In this document: positions 1-13,570 of the stretch, piece after piece
Layout: each line of letters starts with the position of its first letter
How positions within the stretch are numbered: position 1 is the first letter of the stretch
NCBI GenBank assembly: GCA_902806565.1
Contig: CADCXA010000049.1
Span: 1 to 64,000, forward strand
Direction: 5' to 3'
DNA from: Hypoxylon rubiginosum
Taxonomy: Eukaryota > Ascomycota > Sordariomycetes > Xylariales > Hypoxylaceae
DNA: 64,000 nucleotides
Made by a program: the position numbers and the translations under genes
Notes under the pieces: generated by a model
What the model was told of the DNA's origin: nothing
Database searches by the model: none
The model's input: only the letters and a program-made list of their open reading frames with translations

Positions 1-1118
1 AACTATAAATAATAAACAATAAATATAATAATATTATAATTATAAGAAAAATACCAACTTATAAATGAAAATAATTTACAGTGGTTTTTTAAAATTAAAG
101 TAATTAAAGATTAAAATAAAAGATTAATTTAATTTTTTTAATCCTTATATATAAATAAGTTAAATAAATTATTAATAAATAAAAAATTAGGAATTATCCT
201 TTTAACTCCTATAAAAAATAAAGAATTATTACTTTTATTAAAATTGGTTTTTTTATAATCTATTTAATAATATTAACAAAAAATTAAATTAATATTATAT
301 ATAATAATAATTATATGTTTTAATATTACTTTTATAGCTTTTTAATTAACTAAATTTAATATAAATCTTAGTAATAAATATTATTTTAAAGTTAACCAAC
401 TAATTTAATATTTTTTTATTATTTAATATTTATTTTTATAATATGAATATATTAATATATTTAAAATAATTAGCGACGTTTTATTTGTTAATAATACCTT
501 TAATTAAAAAAGTTTATAAATATATATAATAAAGTTATTTAAAGGAGTAATTAAATAACATACAAATAAATAAAATACAGTGATTATTTTTATAATAAAA
601 ATAAAGTTATTATTTTTTATATAAGCTATAAAAAAAGTTATATTTATATCGTGTTTAATTATAAAGTTTAATATAAATTTAAATAACTTAAAAATTATAA
701 TATATTATAATAATAAGTAAATAATTAAGCTAGTATATATAAATATTACGTTATTTTAAATTAAGTTATAATATATAAATATTTATAATTATTAACTATA
801 ATAAAAAGTATTTATAAATTAAATTAAAATTATTTATATCTTTATAAAAAATATAATAACAAACGGTTTTACCAAGGTATTTATTATAAAGGAATTTATT
901 ATATTTACTTGATAATTAAACTTAATAAATATATAAAAAAGAATTAAATTTAAATAAATTTGTAAGCTTATAAAAAAGGATTTTAATAAAATAAAAAACT
1001 CCTTATTTAATGGAGAAAATAATATATATATAATTAATAATTAAGAGATATTAAAAAATAAATCCTAATTACTTAAACTTTTTTATTAAGGATAAATAAG
1101 TTTAAAAAGGTGTATTAA

Positions 1119-1402
1119 ATAATAAAAAGTTATTTTAAAAAACCTATTTAAATCTTGTGTATAAGCTAATAACCGGAGCCGTAATAACCTTATTATAAAG
1201 TTATTTTAAGGAATTATAAAAACATATATAATTAGAAGATATATATTTAATATATATAATTAACCCCTTAATTAAATATACACGTTATTTAACAGTTCTT
1301 ATAATTTCTTAAAATAGCCTTATAATAAGGTTATTACGGCTCCGGTTATTAACTTATATATAGAATTTAAATAGGTTTTTTAAAATAACTTTTTATTATC
1401 TA
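1119..1402. repeat. Foldback (MITE-like) element
   Basis: Two inverted arms of about 110 nt (1119-1228 and 1293-1402) flank a spacer of about 64 nt. The outer part of each arm reads AATAAAAAGTTATTTTAAAA or its complement. Both arms keep a rare GC-containing core, AACCGGAGCCGTAATAACC (left arm about 1170-1188). The mismatches I can see between the arms are transitions (for example GTGTATAAGC against ATATATAAGT), as expected if RIP hit both arms. It could be a miniature inverted-repeat element or two facing ends of a larger degraded element. Confidence 0.65.
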
Positions 1403-1406
1403 ATAA

Positions 1407-2591
1407 ATATATATAATTAAGTTATAATAAGCGAGATTTTTTTATATATAAAAAAAACTTATATAAAAAAGTAATAATAAAAACTTTTTTTTATTAATTA
1501 AATTAATTTAAATAAAATTCTTTTAAGTTTTAAATTTTAAGCTTATTTTATTTATATTAATAAGGTTTTTTTTATACTTTTTAATAATAAACTTAATAAT
1601 ATATATAAAAATAAAATAAACTTATAATTTATTTAATATATCTTTAAATAAGTTTATAAATCTTAATATTATTTAAGTTATTTTTTTTTAAATAATTAGA
1701 AATTACTTATTTAAATTAATTATAATTTTTTTAAGTTAAAATTTTTAAACTTTATAATTAAAAAAAACGCTAGTTTTAATAAATTCTAAGCTTTTAATAA
1801 AATTAACAACTTTTAAAAACTTTTATAAGATTTTTTTAATATTATTATTTTTACTTTTAATGTTAATATTAATAAGGTTTTTTTTAAAACTTATTTTTTA
1901 TTTAATATTAAAAATTTAACTAAGGTTTTTTATTTAAAAAATAACATATATTTTAATTTAATTAGAATTTTTTTATATTTATTTTTTATAATAATAAATA
2001 TATATATTTAAATTATTAAAAATTAAATCATTATTTAAATTTAAAATAAAATTAATATTTAAATAAAAAATATTAACTTAATTTAATTTTTTTTATAAAT
2101 AAAACCTTTATAACCTTTTTTTTTCTTTATTTATTTATATTTTATAAAAGATTTTAATTTATATTTAATGGTATTTTATATAATAAATAACTAAATCACT
2201 ATTTAAATTATATTTTTTAATATAATTAAAAATGTTTTTTTTAATAAAAACTTTTTAATAATATATTTAAATAATAATATATTTAAAAATTAAAATATTT
2301 ATAAGTTTTATATTTCTTATTATTTTTTTAAAAATATATTTTTTATTTATATAATTATAATATAAAATATTATTATTATTTAAATATTTAATTATTTTAT
2401 AATTTATTATAAAATAAAAAGTATTTTTATAAAAATAATAATTTTAAAAGTTATAATTTAACTTTAAATTTATATATCTTAAATTAAACGTTTATTAGTA
2501 ATTTAATAAAACTTAGTTAATTAATAATTTAATTTAATTAATCTGTAAATTAAAAAAAAAACTTTTTATATTTAATATATTAATTAATATA
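1407..2591 (+). repeat. Dispersed repeat A, left copy
   Basis: About 1,185 bp is nearly collinear with 60395-61579 in the same orientation. Matching stretches include GTTATAATAAG then GCGAGATT here against GTGAGATT there, and AATTCTAAGCTTTTAATAAA here against AATTCTAAGCCCTTAATAAA there. The differences I compared are C/T or G/A. This is a RIP-degraded transposon fragment of unknown class. It begins directly after the foldback element. Confidence 0.8.
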
Positions 2592-4424
2592 ACAGCTTTA
2601 GCTTAATATAAACTTTAATTATTAAAATAAAAATTAAAATTATAAAGCTTATTTTTTATACTTTTAATCTCTTTTTTTAAATTAATATTTTAGATTTTTA
2701 TTTTAAAAAACTACTTAATAAACTTATTAATTTTATTAATTAAAAGTAATAAAAATAAGCTTTTTTTTATAACAGATTTTAATAAGGTTTAAATATTAAT
2801 TTTAATTTTCTAAGTTTTTTAATTAATAATATTATTATTATTTTTATTATTTAAATTATATTTAATATAATTAATAGTATTTTTATTTTTATTTATATTA
2901 AAAATTTATAAATAAAAGTTTATTCACTTAATTATTATTTTCTTAAAGTTTTTAAAGTTTATAATTTTTAAGTTATTAAAGTTTTTTTTAATATAAATAA
3001 TTATTTATTTTTTAACAGTTAAAAATAAAAGTTTTTATAATATATAAAAATAAATATTATTACTAATTAATTTATCTTATAATTTAGTTTTAAATATAAT
3101 AATTTTATAATTAAAAATTAAATTATTAACTACTTTAAAAAAGTTTATATTTTTTATTTTTTTTTTTAAAACGTTAATTTAATCCTAGATTATTAAATAT
3201 TATTTTAAGTTAATAATATTAAAAGCTTTTTTAAACTTATTTTTTATTTTTTTCCAGGTAATATATTTAAAAATTAAAACTTTAACTTTGCGTTTAATTT
3301 TTAAAAAAAATATAAATTTAAAGGTTTTAAAAATCTTAAATTAATTAATATATTTAAATTAAATAAAATATTAATTAAAACTAAATAACCATTAAAATAT
3401 ATAAGATTTATTAAACTAAATATCTTTTTATTATTTTAAGTTTATAATAAAAAAAAATAAATATAAATATATTTTTATATAATTTTTTTTTTAACTTATA
3501 ATTCTTAAGTTATTAATAGTTATATTAATAATTACGGCCAAGTTTATATTATTTAAAGTGGTAAAATTAAAAGTTAATATAATTATTAAAATAAAACTAT
3601 TTTAAAATATAATAAAAAAGAAAATATTAAATAAAAGTTATTTTTAAATAAAGTTAATATTATAATTAATTTTAATCGGTTTTTTAAAAATGTTTTTAAA
3701 ACTTTAGCCTTTTATATTAATAATAATAAAGTTAATAAAATTTATACTTAATTTTAAAATACTTAATAAATATTTAAAAAAGCTTTTTTTAAAAAAAGCA
3801 AGTAAAAAAATAAGTAGTAAATAATTTGTTAATTATAAAAAAAAACTGTTAAATAAAAAGTTTTATTTTAAAGATATATATAAAATCTTTTAAATAACTT
3901 TTTTTGGTTTTGTTTTTATATTTTTTAGCAGGTTTTTTTAAAAATATAATATATTGTTTTTAAAGTTTATATCTTTTAAAACACTAGTTAAATTACTAAT
4001 TAAGTTACTAATAAATAATAATATTTTTTATAAAAATGTTATTATTAATTTAAATAAAAGTTTTATTATTAAAATAATAAATTAAATTAATAAAATAAAC
4101 TTTATAAATATTTTTAAAGAATTTATTTTTTTAAAATATAAAATTTTTTTATTAGTTTTATTTAATATTTAATTAAACTAAAAATAGTTTAATTTATAAA
4201 ATTAAAATTCCTAGTATTTTAAATAAGTTTTTTTTTTTAAAATGTATTAATATATATTTTCACGCTGGTATTTATAATATTAATTAAGGTTTTTTAGTTT
4301 TATATTTTATAATATATAATTATTTAAGTGGTTATTTTAAACGTAAGTTTAAGTTTTTAAAGATTTTAATATCTCGGTTTTATTACTAGGTATTTAAATT
4401 TTAATTTACCAGGTTTTTAAATTT

Positions 4425-4615
4425 TAAGTTTTATTACTAGGTTTTATTATTAAGTTTTATTATTAAATCTTATTATTAGATTTTATTATTAAGTTTTATT
4501 ATTAAGTTTTATTATTAGGTTTTAATATTTAGTTTTATTACTAGGTTTTATTATTAGGTTTTATTATTAAGTTTTATTATTAGGTTTTATTATTAAGTTT
4601 TATTATTAAATTTTA
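4425..4615. repeat. 13-bp tandem repeat
   Basis: About fourteen imperfect copies of a 13-bp unit close to AAGTTTTATTATT. Individual copies vary at one or two bases, mostly A/G (AAG or AGG) and C/T. The retained non-AT bases on the plus strand are nearly all G. Confidence 0.75.
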
Positions 4616-5075
4616 TAGTTTTAGTTTTTAAGTTCTTAGTTTTTAAGTTTTTAATTATAATGTTTTAATAATTAAAATAAGTATTTTAATTTAAAGTTTT
4701 TAATTATAGTTTTATTTAAAATAATGTTTAATTAGGTTTTTTATATTTAATAAGTTTTATAGATTTTAATTATTTTATAATATTAAAAATAACTTATTTA
4801 TCGATTTAATAATTTAATTAACGTAGGTTTATAACAATTAATATAAAATAACTTAATTTATATTAAAATTTTAAGCTTAAGGCTTTTTTTAAAATATTAA
4901 GTTTTATTAAATATATAAACCTTAGTTTATAATAAAGCTTTTTAAAATTAATAACGGTTTTTTAATAAAATATAAAATAAAGTTCCTGGAATTTTTTATT
5001 AATTAAATTAAGGTTAATATAATTCTTTTAAAACTAAAATTATAAGTTTAAATCTTATAGTAATTATTAATTATA

Positions 5076-5346
5076 ATAAAGCTTTATTTTTATATTAATA
5101 ATTTTTAACCTAGATAATAATTATATTATTATTTATTTTAAATTATATTTAACTTAAAAAATAACTTGAAAAATGTTTTAATTAACGTATTTAAAATATC
5201 TTATAAAAAAGTGTATATATTTATAATACGTAGCTATTTAATTATATAAAAAACTTTATAAGTTTTTTAAAAAAAAAAATAAAAATAATTTAATTATAAA
5301 ATAGTTACGTAACTTTTTATAAAGTATTAATCGCTGTATTTTATTA
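5076..5346 (+). repeat. Dispersed repeat B, left copy
   Basis: About 270 bp matches 52136-52410 in the same orientation. Shared blocks include AAATTATATTTAACTTAAAA and ATGTTTTAATTAAC. Here the sequence reads TTAACGTATTTAAAAT where the right copy reads TTAACATATTTAAAAT, which is a transition. This is a RIP-degraded repeat of unknown class. Confidence 0.7.
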
Positions 5347-8300
5347 CACTAATTATATTAAATATAACTTAAATTAATTTAACTTTAAATTTAAATTTTA
5401 ATAATAAAAAATAAAATAATAAGTTAAAGTTAAATAATAAGTTAAAATTAATATTAAAACCATATAAAATAATAAAAACTAAACTTATTAAAATTAATAT
5501 TTAAATGGTTTTTTAATTAATTTTAAATATATAAAATACGATTTTTAATTATAATTATATTAAATATAATTTTATAATTTTTATTTATAGTTAATATATT
5601 TTTATATTAATTATTATATTAAAAGTGTTTTTAAAAAATATTTTAAGGCTTTTTTATTTAATATTTAATACATTTTATAAATATTTAATATTATTTTTAA
5701 ATAATAATATCTATTTATTAAAAAAGTACGTTTTTAATAAAATTAATAAAATTTTTTACTACTTTTTTTTTTTTATTAAATATAAGTTTAATAATATTAC
5801 TTATAATAAGTTTTTATAAATTATAGAAAATTAAATTATTATAAATTTAATAATATATTTTAATATAATAATAATATTAAATAATTAATTATAATTAAAA
5901 ATAAAAAAAAGTTATTTTTTATTTAATATTATAGTTTTTAATTTTATTATAAATAATAGTAAAATTCAATTATATATAATATAATATAAAGTGAAAAAAA
6001 ATGTTAATTTTATTTTTATTATTAAATTTATTAATGATTTTTTTTTATAAAGGTAATTTAAATATATTAAATTTTATTATTATATTTTAAATATTTTTTT
6101 TTAAGTGTTAATAATTAAAAAATAATAAATTATAAAAGCGATTTGCTTTATTAATAAAAAATTAAAAATATATAATTTTAAAATAAATATTATTAAGTTT
6201 AATAATTAATCCTTAAAATAATTTTATATTATAATAAAAATCTTAACTTATATTTAATTTAATAAGGTGTAAAAAAATAAAATTATAATTAAAATATAAA
6301 AAAGAATTATAAAAAAATTATAGATTTTTTTTATTATTATTTAAAAAGCTTATTTTAAAACTTAGATTTTAAATTTAAATTTTATTTATTTTTAGTAATT
6401 ACTAGCTTTTATTTATATAAAAAGATTTTTTATAATTTATTATTATTTTTTAAAGAAATTTTTCGCGATATATATTATTATTATTTTAACTAAAAAAATC
6501 CTTAGTAGTTTAAAATTATTAAGAAAAATAAAAAATAAAATTTATATTATTAATAAAATTATAAATAAACTTATTTTAAAATTTGTTATTTTTATTATAT
6601 TAAATTATAATATTTTTACTTTTATTTTTATTATTATCGCTTATTTAAATATTTTTTTTATTTTTTATTAGCGACGAGTTTAATTTAAATTTAATATCTT
6701 AATTTTTAAAACGTTTATTATAATTATTATTTTTATTATTACTAGGATTATTATAATTAAAACTAAGTTTATAATTAAAATTAAATATTTTATAATTAAA
6801 TAACTAAAAATATATTTTTAAACGTTTTAATAAACGGTTATAATTATTATTATATATAATGTTATTAAGTTATATATTTTAATAATATATTTTTTTTAAA
6901 TATAAATTATAAAACTTAAAATTAATATTAAATATATTACTTTTATTTTTAATTTTATTTATTTTATATTTAAAGTTAATATAATTTTATGTTTTATAAG
7001 TTTTAATTTACAGTTTATATTCGGTGTTTTAAATTTTTTATATAATATAAACTAACTTTTTTCTTAGGTAAATTTTATTAATATATTTTATAAATTTTTC
7101 AGTTTTAATAGTTTTATTAATAAAAATAAATATAATAATATTATTAAAAATAAATTAAATAAAATAAATTAAAAGATATTAAATAAAAATTTTATTTAAA
7201 ACTAAGTATTATATATTATAAAATTAACTATAAATTTATAAGGTTTTAATACTTTTTTTTAATATTTAAAATATATAAGTAATTAATATATATAAATTAT
7301 TAATAATAAATTTCAAAATAAAAATAAAGTAATTATAATTTAAAAAAATATAGATATTTTTATAAAAAGGTAATAAATTTATTAAAATGTTAAAAAAATT
7401 ATTATATAATAATTTAAAAATATATTAATATATAAAATTTAAATTAAATTAATTCTTAGTTAAAATCAAGATAATATAATTAGTTTTAAATGCGATTATT
7501 ATTTTAATAATATAATAATATTTATTAGTAGGTTTTTTAATAGAAAAAAGTTATTAATAATAATAAGTTATAAAACGGATTTTATAGGTTTTAAAAGTTA
7601 TAAAACCGGCTATAAAATAAGTATTTAAATGTTTTTAAAATAATAATAATTACGGTTTCGGTTTATTTATAATCGGTTTATTATTAGTAAAATTATTTTA
7701 TATTAAATGTTTTTAAAGTTTTAATATTTTATTTGAAAAAACCTAATAATTAAAATTTAAATAAAAAAACTAGCGATTTATAAATAAAATATTAAAAAAT
7801 TAACTAGATATTTAATAATAATTAAGTAATATTTATAATTATTATTTTTATAATTTAAAATATAAAAAAAATAATAATGTTTTTAAAAAATATTATTATT
7901 AAATATATTAATAAAATCCTTATTTATAATCTTAAAAAAATAAGTTTTAATAGTTAAATATTTATTTTTTTTCTTTTTATTAAAAGCTTAAATATTTTTA
8001 ATTATAATATATATAATATAATAAGTTATAATATAATAAATATTATTATTATTAAAAGTATTAAAATTAAGTAATAATTTTAAATTAAAATAGTTTAAAT
8101 AATAAATATTAATATAATATTAAAAACTTTAATATTTTTTAATTAAAAAAAATACCGGTTTAAAAAAATATTATATTTTTTATATAGTTACTATATATTT
8201 AAAAAAATAATAATTAAAAAAAAAGTTAGTTAATTATTATTAATATAAAAATAAAGTGATATATTTAAATAATAATAAATTATTTAAATAAAATATTTAA

Positions 8301-10314
8301 AGTTTTTAAATATAATATTTTTTTAAGCTAAAAGATATTTATTTATATATTTACGTAAAAAATATATAAAATAACTTATATAACTTATATTATAAATATA
8401 AATAAATATATAAAAAAATATTTATTTAAACGTATTAATTTTTATTATTTTAATTATATTAATATGTTTTTTTTACTTGTTATATTATAATAGGAAATGT
8501 TTAATATAATAATAAAAAAAAAATAATTAATTTTACTTAGTTTTTTTTCTTTTTAAATTATTTTTATATTTTTTAATATATAAATAATTATAAACTTAAT
8601 ATTATTTAAAAGATTTTTAATACCTTTTTTTACTATATTTTATACTTAATAAATATTAAAATTTTCTTAAAATAATTTCTAAATTTTAGTGATAATTATT
8701 ATTTTATTTAATTAGTAAAAATAAAACCGAATTTTTAAGCGTAGATTCGGATATATATAATTAAAAAAATTTTAATATATCGAATAATTATTTTTCGTAT
8801 AATAAAAATAATTTAATTATTTATTTAAATTTTTTATAAGTTTAAAGAATTATTATTATTTATAATAAAATTTATTATATTACTGGTTTTATTTAAAATT
8901 AAAACTTTATTATATTATTTTATAAAAAGTTAATTAATAGTTATTTAATTATATATATAAATATTAAAAGATTTTTCTTAAAAAAAAAAATACTAGTATA
9001 ATTAATAACTTTTTTAATATTATTTATTTTTAAAAAAATTTAAAATTATAAATTGCTTTTATATTATTTTTTTTTTATATTAATATTTAATATTTTTACT
9101 ATTTAATTAACTTTCACTTTTTTTATATATTAATTATTTTATAGGAAATTAAATTTTTTTTTTATTCAAGTTTTTTTAAAGTATTTTTTTACTCGCTTTA
9201 TATAGCTTGTTTTTAAATTAAAATAAATATTAATTATAAGGTAAAAAAAAAAATAATTACTTTTTATATTATTACGTTTATTTTAATATTAAAACGCCGA
9301 TTAAATATTATAAAAAAGCTAAATTTAATTTATTTATTTATTAATATTAAATAATTTTATAATTAAAATAATTTAAAGTTTTTATATAATTTTAATTAAA
9401 ATATTAATATAAATAAATTTAATATTATTTTTATTAATTATATTTATTATTAATATTTTATTAATTATTTTAATGGTTTAAATAATTATAATAATAATAA
9501 TAATAATAATTTAAATATTAATTATTTTAAAAAATAGTTTCGGTTAATATTAAATAAAAATAATAATAATAAAATAAAATTTTTATTTTATTTTAAATAA
9601 CAAGCTTTTTTATTAAAAAGCGATATAAAACTTATATTATTTTTAACTATATTTTTTTATTACTTTTTTTAAAATTATAATTTAAAACTTTATAATTTTA
9701 AATTATAATATTAGTTAATTTTTTTTTTAAAAATTAATATAAAATTTATACCTTTTATATTTTATTTTATTAAAAATAATAATAAAAATTAAAAAGATAA
9801 TTTAATATAATAAGTTATATTTAAATTTATTAAATTTATTTATAATGTTTTTTATTAATTAAAAAAGTAATTTTCTATTAAATATTATAATTAAATATAA
9901 CATTTTATTTTATTTTATTTATAATATAAATTAAAATATAACTAAATATACTAATAATATAAAAATTAAAAATATAATAAAATATATTTATAATAATATT
10001 AATTAGAAATTATATTTTTTTATTATATATTAATAGCTTGATTTTTATTAATTATATAATTATTAAATAAGTTATTTTAATTAAAATATAAAATAAAATT
10101 TATAATTATTATTATTAAGTGTTATTTTATACGTTTTAATTAAAATTAATAAAAACATATTATATGTTTTATATAATTTTTTATATTTATATATATATAT
10201 TTTTATTATATATTATTATTAGGTATTTTAAAAGTAGTATTTTAAATTAAAGTTATTTAAATAATAAAATAATATAAGTTATTATATTTAATAAATAAAT
10301 AAACTTTTATTTAA

Positions 10315-10445
10315 ATTAAATATAAATTAAATATAAACTAAATATAAATTAAATATAAATTAAACGTAAATTAAATATAAATTAAATGTAAATTAAGCGT
10401 TAATTAAATATTAAAATTAAATATAAGTTAAATATAAATTATTTA
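10315..10445 (+). repeat. 11-bp tandem array (plus orientation)
   Basis: About twelve copies of an 11-bp unit close to TAAATATAAAT, with variants such as TAAACGTAAAT and TAAATGTAAAT. The reverse-complement version forms an array at 13073-13135. The two could be inverted subterminal repeats of one element of about 2.8 kb. Confidence 0.7.
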
Positions 10446-13072
10446 AATAAATATATATTTATAAAATTGTATTTTTCGCTTTAAAATTTTTATAATATAT
10501 TTTAACTATAAATAATATTATTTTTATACTAAAATAATTTATAAAAAAAATAAATATATTAAAAAAATAAAAATATAAAAAATATATATTAAAATTAAAT
10601 ATATATATATATTTTATAACGGTTAAATAATAAATAAATAACAACCCGCGTGTTATATATAATAAAAAATTTCATTATAATAAAAATATTTTAATTTTTA
10701 AATCTTTTAATTTTATAATTATATTTTTTAATAGTTAAGTTTATAAAACTAATATTAATAATTTTTTTAATATTATATATATATATAAAATATAAAAGTT
10801 ATTAATATTAATAATTAAACTATTATTAATAAGTTTAATTTAAAAAATATTTTATAAAAAAACCTTAATATAGTGTTTATTTTTAGTAAATAAATAAATA
10901 ATAATAAATTATAAAAGTAATATTAATTTATTTATTAAACGTTATAATTATTTTAATTATTTAAAATTTATATTTTATTTTTAGATATTTTTATAGTATT
11001 TTATCTTATTGTTAAATTATTATTTAATTGTTATTTAATTTATATTTAGTTTATATTAAGTTTTTATTTAATTATTATTTATAATTAATAAAATTAAATT
11101 TAATTTTTAATTAAAATTTTAATAGTTAAGTTTTTTTAAATAAATTTATAATATAATTTTTATTTTATATTAATTAACTTTTTATTTAAAGTAAATAAAA
11201 TATATTAAAAATAGTTATTAATTTTATAATATATTTAAAATTATATTAAAATAATAATAAATATATTAAAAATTATAGTTTTATTAAACCTTTATATTTT
11301 AATTTTTAAATTTAATAATAGTATATATATTAAGTTTATACTTATTAATATTTATTAGTAATTTATTAATATTAAATATATAATTAAGATTATATTTAAA
11401 TTTAATATTATATATAAAATTTATTTTAAAAAAAATAAAAATATATATATAATAATTAATTTTAATAAATTTTATTTATAATAATATATTAATATTAATA
11501 ATATTAATATAACTTTTATATTAAAACGGTTAAATTTCTTATTATAAAATTTATTAATTTATAAAAAATTATTATTAAAAACATATAAAATATTAAGTTA
11601 TATTATTAAAAAATATTATATTAATTTAATTTTATAATGTAATATATTAATTTATATTTATAAAAGTTTAATAAAAAACAAAGTTTATTAATAAATTAAG
11701 ATAAGTATATATTTTATTATTTTTTATTATTTTAAATTTATATTTAGTTACAGTTAATATTATTTTTAATTAATAAACTTAAATTTAATTAAATTAATTA
11801 TTATAAGTTTAAATATAATTTAATTAATTTTAAAATTATAAAAATTAGTTTAATTATAAATTAATATAAAATAAAAACGTAGGTTTATTATTTTATTAAT
11901 TTATAATTTTATAAGTTAATTTATTAAATAATAAAATATTAACTTTATAGTTTATTAAAAAAAGTAATTTTATTAATAAATAAATTTAATTTTTTATAAA
12001 ATTTTATAATAACTTATATAAATAAATTAAAAACGGTATGTTAGTTAATTATAAAATAAAAAAAAGTCGATTAACTTAGTATTTTAAAAATAATAAAAAG
12101 AAAATAAAAATAAAAAAAATTATAATGTTATTTATTTAAGTTTTAATATTTTATATTTAAATTTAATAAATGTTAAATAATCGTTTATTAAAAGTTAATC
12201 CGATTAAATTAATAAATTAATTAAAAATATTAATTAATTATAATTTTTATATATTTAAATCTAGTAATATTTTTAATTTTCTTTATATAATAAACTTTTT
12301 TTTTTATTTATAAAACCTAGTTTTAATTTATATTAAAATGTTATTTAATGATTATTAATTAAATAATAATAAATTTAAAATTAATAATAACTTTATTAAT
12401 TTATTATTATCGTTGTTTTAAAAATTAATTAATTTTAATAAATTTAATAAATTTTATAATAAATTAAAATATAATAATAAAAATTTAAATAAAAATTTAT
12501 TATTTTTATTAAAACTTTTAAACAATATTATAAATAATTAAATTAAAAATAATAACGATAATAATTATTTTATAGATATTTTTTTAGTTAAAACTACTAA
12601 TAATATAAAAAATAAAATTATTAAAAATAATAAGTTTAATAATAATAAAAAAAATAATTTAGTAAATATTATATAATAATTAAAATAAAATGTAATTACT
12701 TAATAATAACTTATGAAAAAAAAAACTAATTTATTAGAACTTTATAATAAAAAATATATAATTAAAAACCAAGTAAAAATAAATACTTAAAACGTTTTTA
12801 ATAAAAATAAATATCCCTTATAAAATTAAAAAAAATATTAAAATTATTTATATAGTTTTTATTTAATATTTATTTAATATTTATTTACTTTTTATTAAAT
12901 ATATATTAAGTTTTTATTAAATATAAGTTTATATATTATTTTAATAATTATAAATTAATACTAGTTTTTTTTATTTTAACTTTTATTTAAATTTATTAAT
13001 ACTTATTTATAAAATTTAAGGTTTAATAATATAAAAACTTAAAAAAAAATAATAAATTAATAATAATAATTA

Positions 13073-13135
13073 CTTATATTTAATTTATATTTAACTTATA
13101 TTTAACTTATATTTAATTTATATTTAATTTATATT
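13073..13135 (-). repeat. 11-bp tandem array (inverted orientation)
   Basis: About five copies of ATTTATATTTA or close variants, the reverse complement of the unit at 10315-10445. Confidence 0.65.
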
Positions 13136-13453
13136 TTTTTTTATTTTAAATAAATAAATAAAAATAAAATATATTATATTTATTTATAAATTTATTAATA
13201 TGTTAAACTTTAAAATTAATTATTATATTATTTTTTAAATTAATTTTCTATATTATAATATGTTATTAATAATATTATTAATTTATTAATATTTAATAAG
13301 TTTTAAATACTTTAAATAACTATAAATATTAAAAATTAATAAAATTAATAATTAATAAACTTAAAAATTTTAAGTGGTTATAAAAGTTTTAAAAAATTAT
13401 AAATATTATAAATATTATATTTTTATTAAAATATTTAAATAAATTTAATAAAG

Positions 13454-13570
13454 GTTAAATATAAAAATCAAATATAAGTTTAATTAAAGTTAAATATAAG
13501 TTTAATTAAAATTAAATATAAGTTTAATTAAAATTAAATATAAGTTTAATTAAAGTTAAATATAAGTTTT
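13454..13570 (+). repeat. 22-bp tandem array
   Basis: About five copies of a 22-bp unit containing TTAAATATAAGTTTAATTAA. It lies about 320 bp beyond the inverted 11-bp array, and part of its unit resembles that array (AAATATAA core). Confidence 0.7.

Noticed and set aside
4425..4615. Regular repeats as a CRISPR array
   Set aside because: Units are head to tail with no unique spacers, in RIP-type fungal DNA.
5625..5819. 64-codon open frame in the left AT-rich flank
   Set aside because: Made only of Phe, Ile, Leu, Asn, Lys and Tyr, as expected from random AT sequence; no domain or start context.
10459..10644. 61-codon minus-strand frame in the left flank
   Set aside because: Same low-complexity composition; lies against a tandem array.
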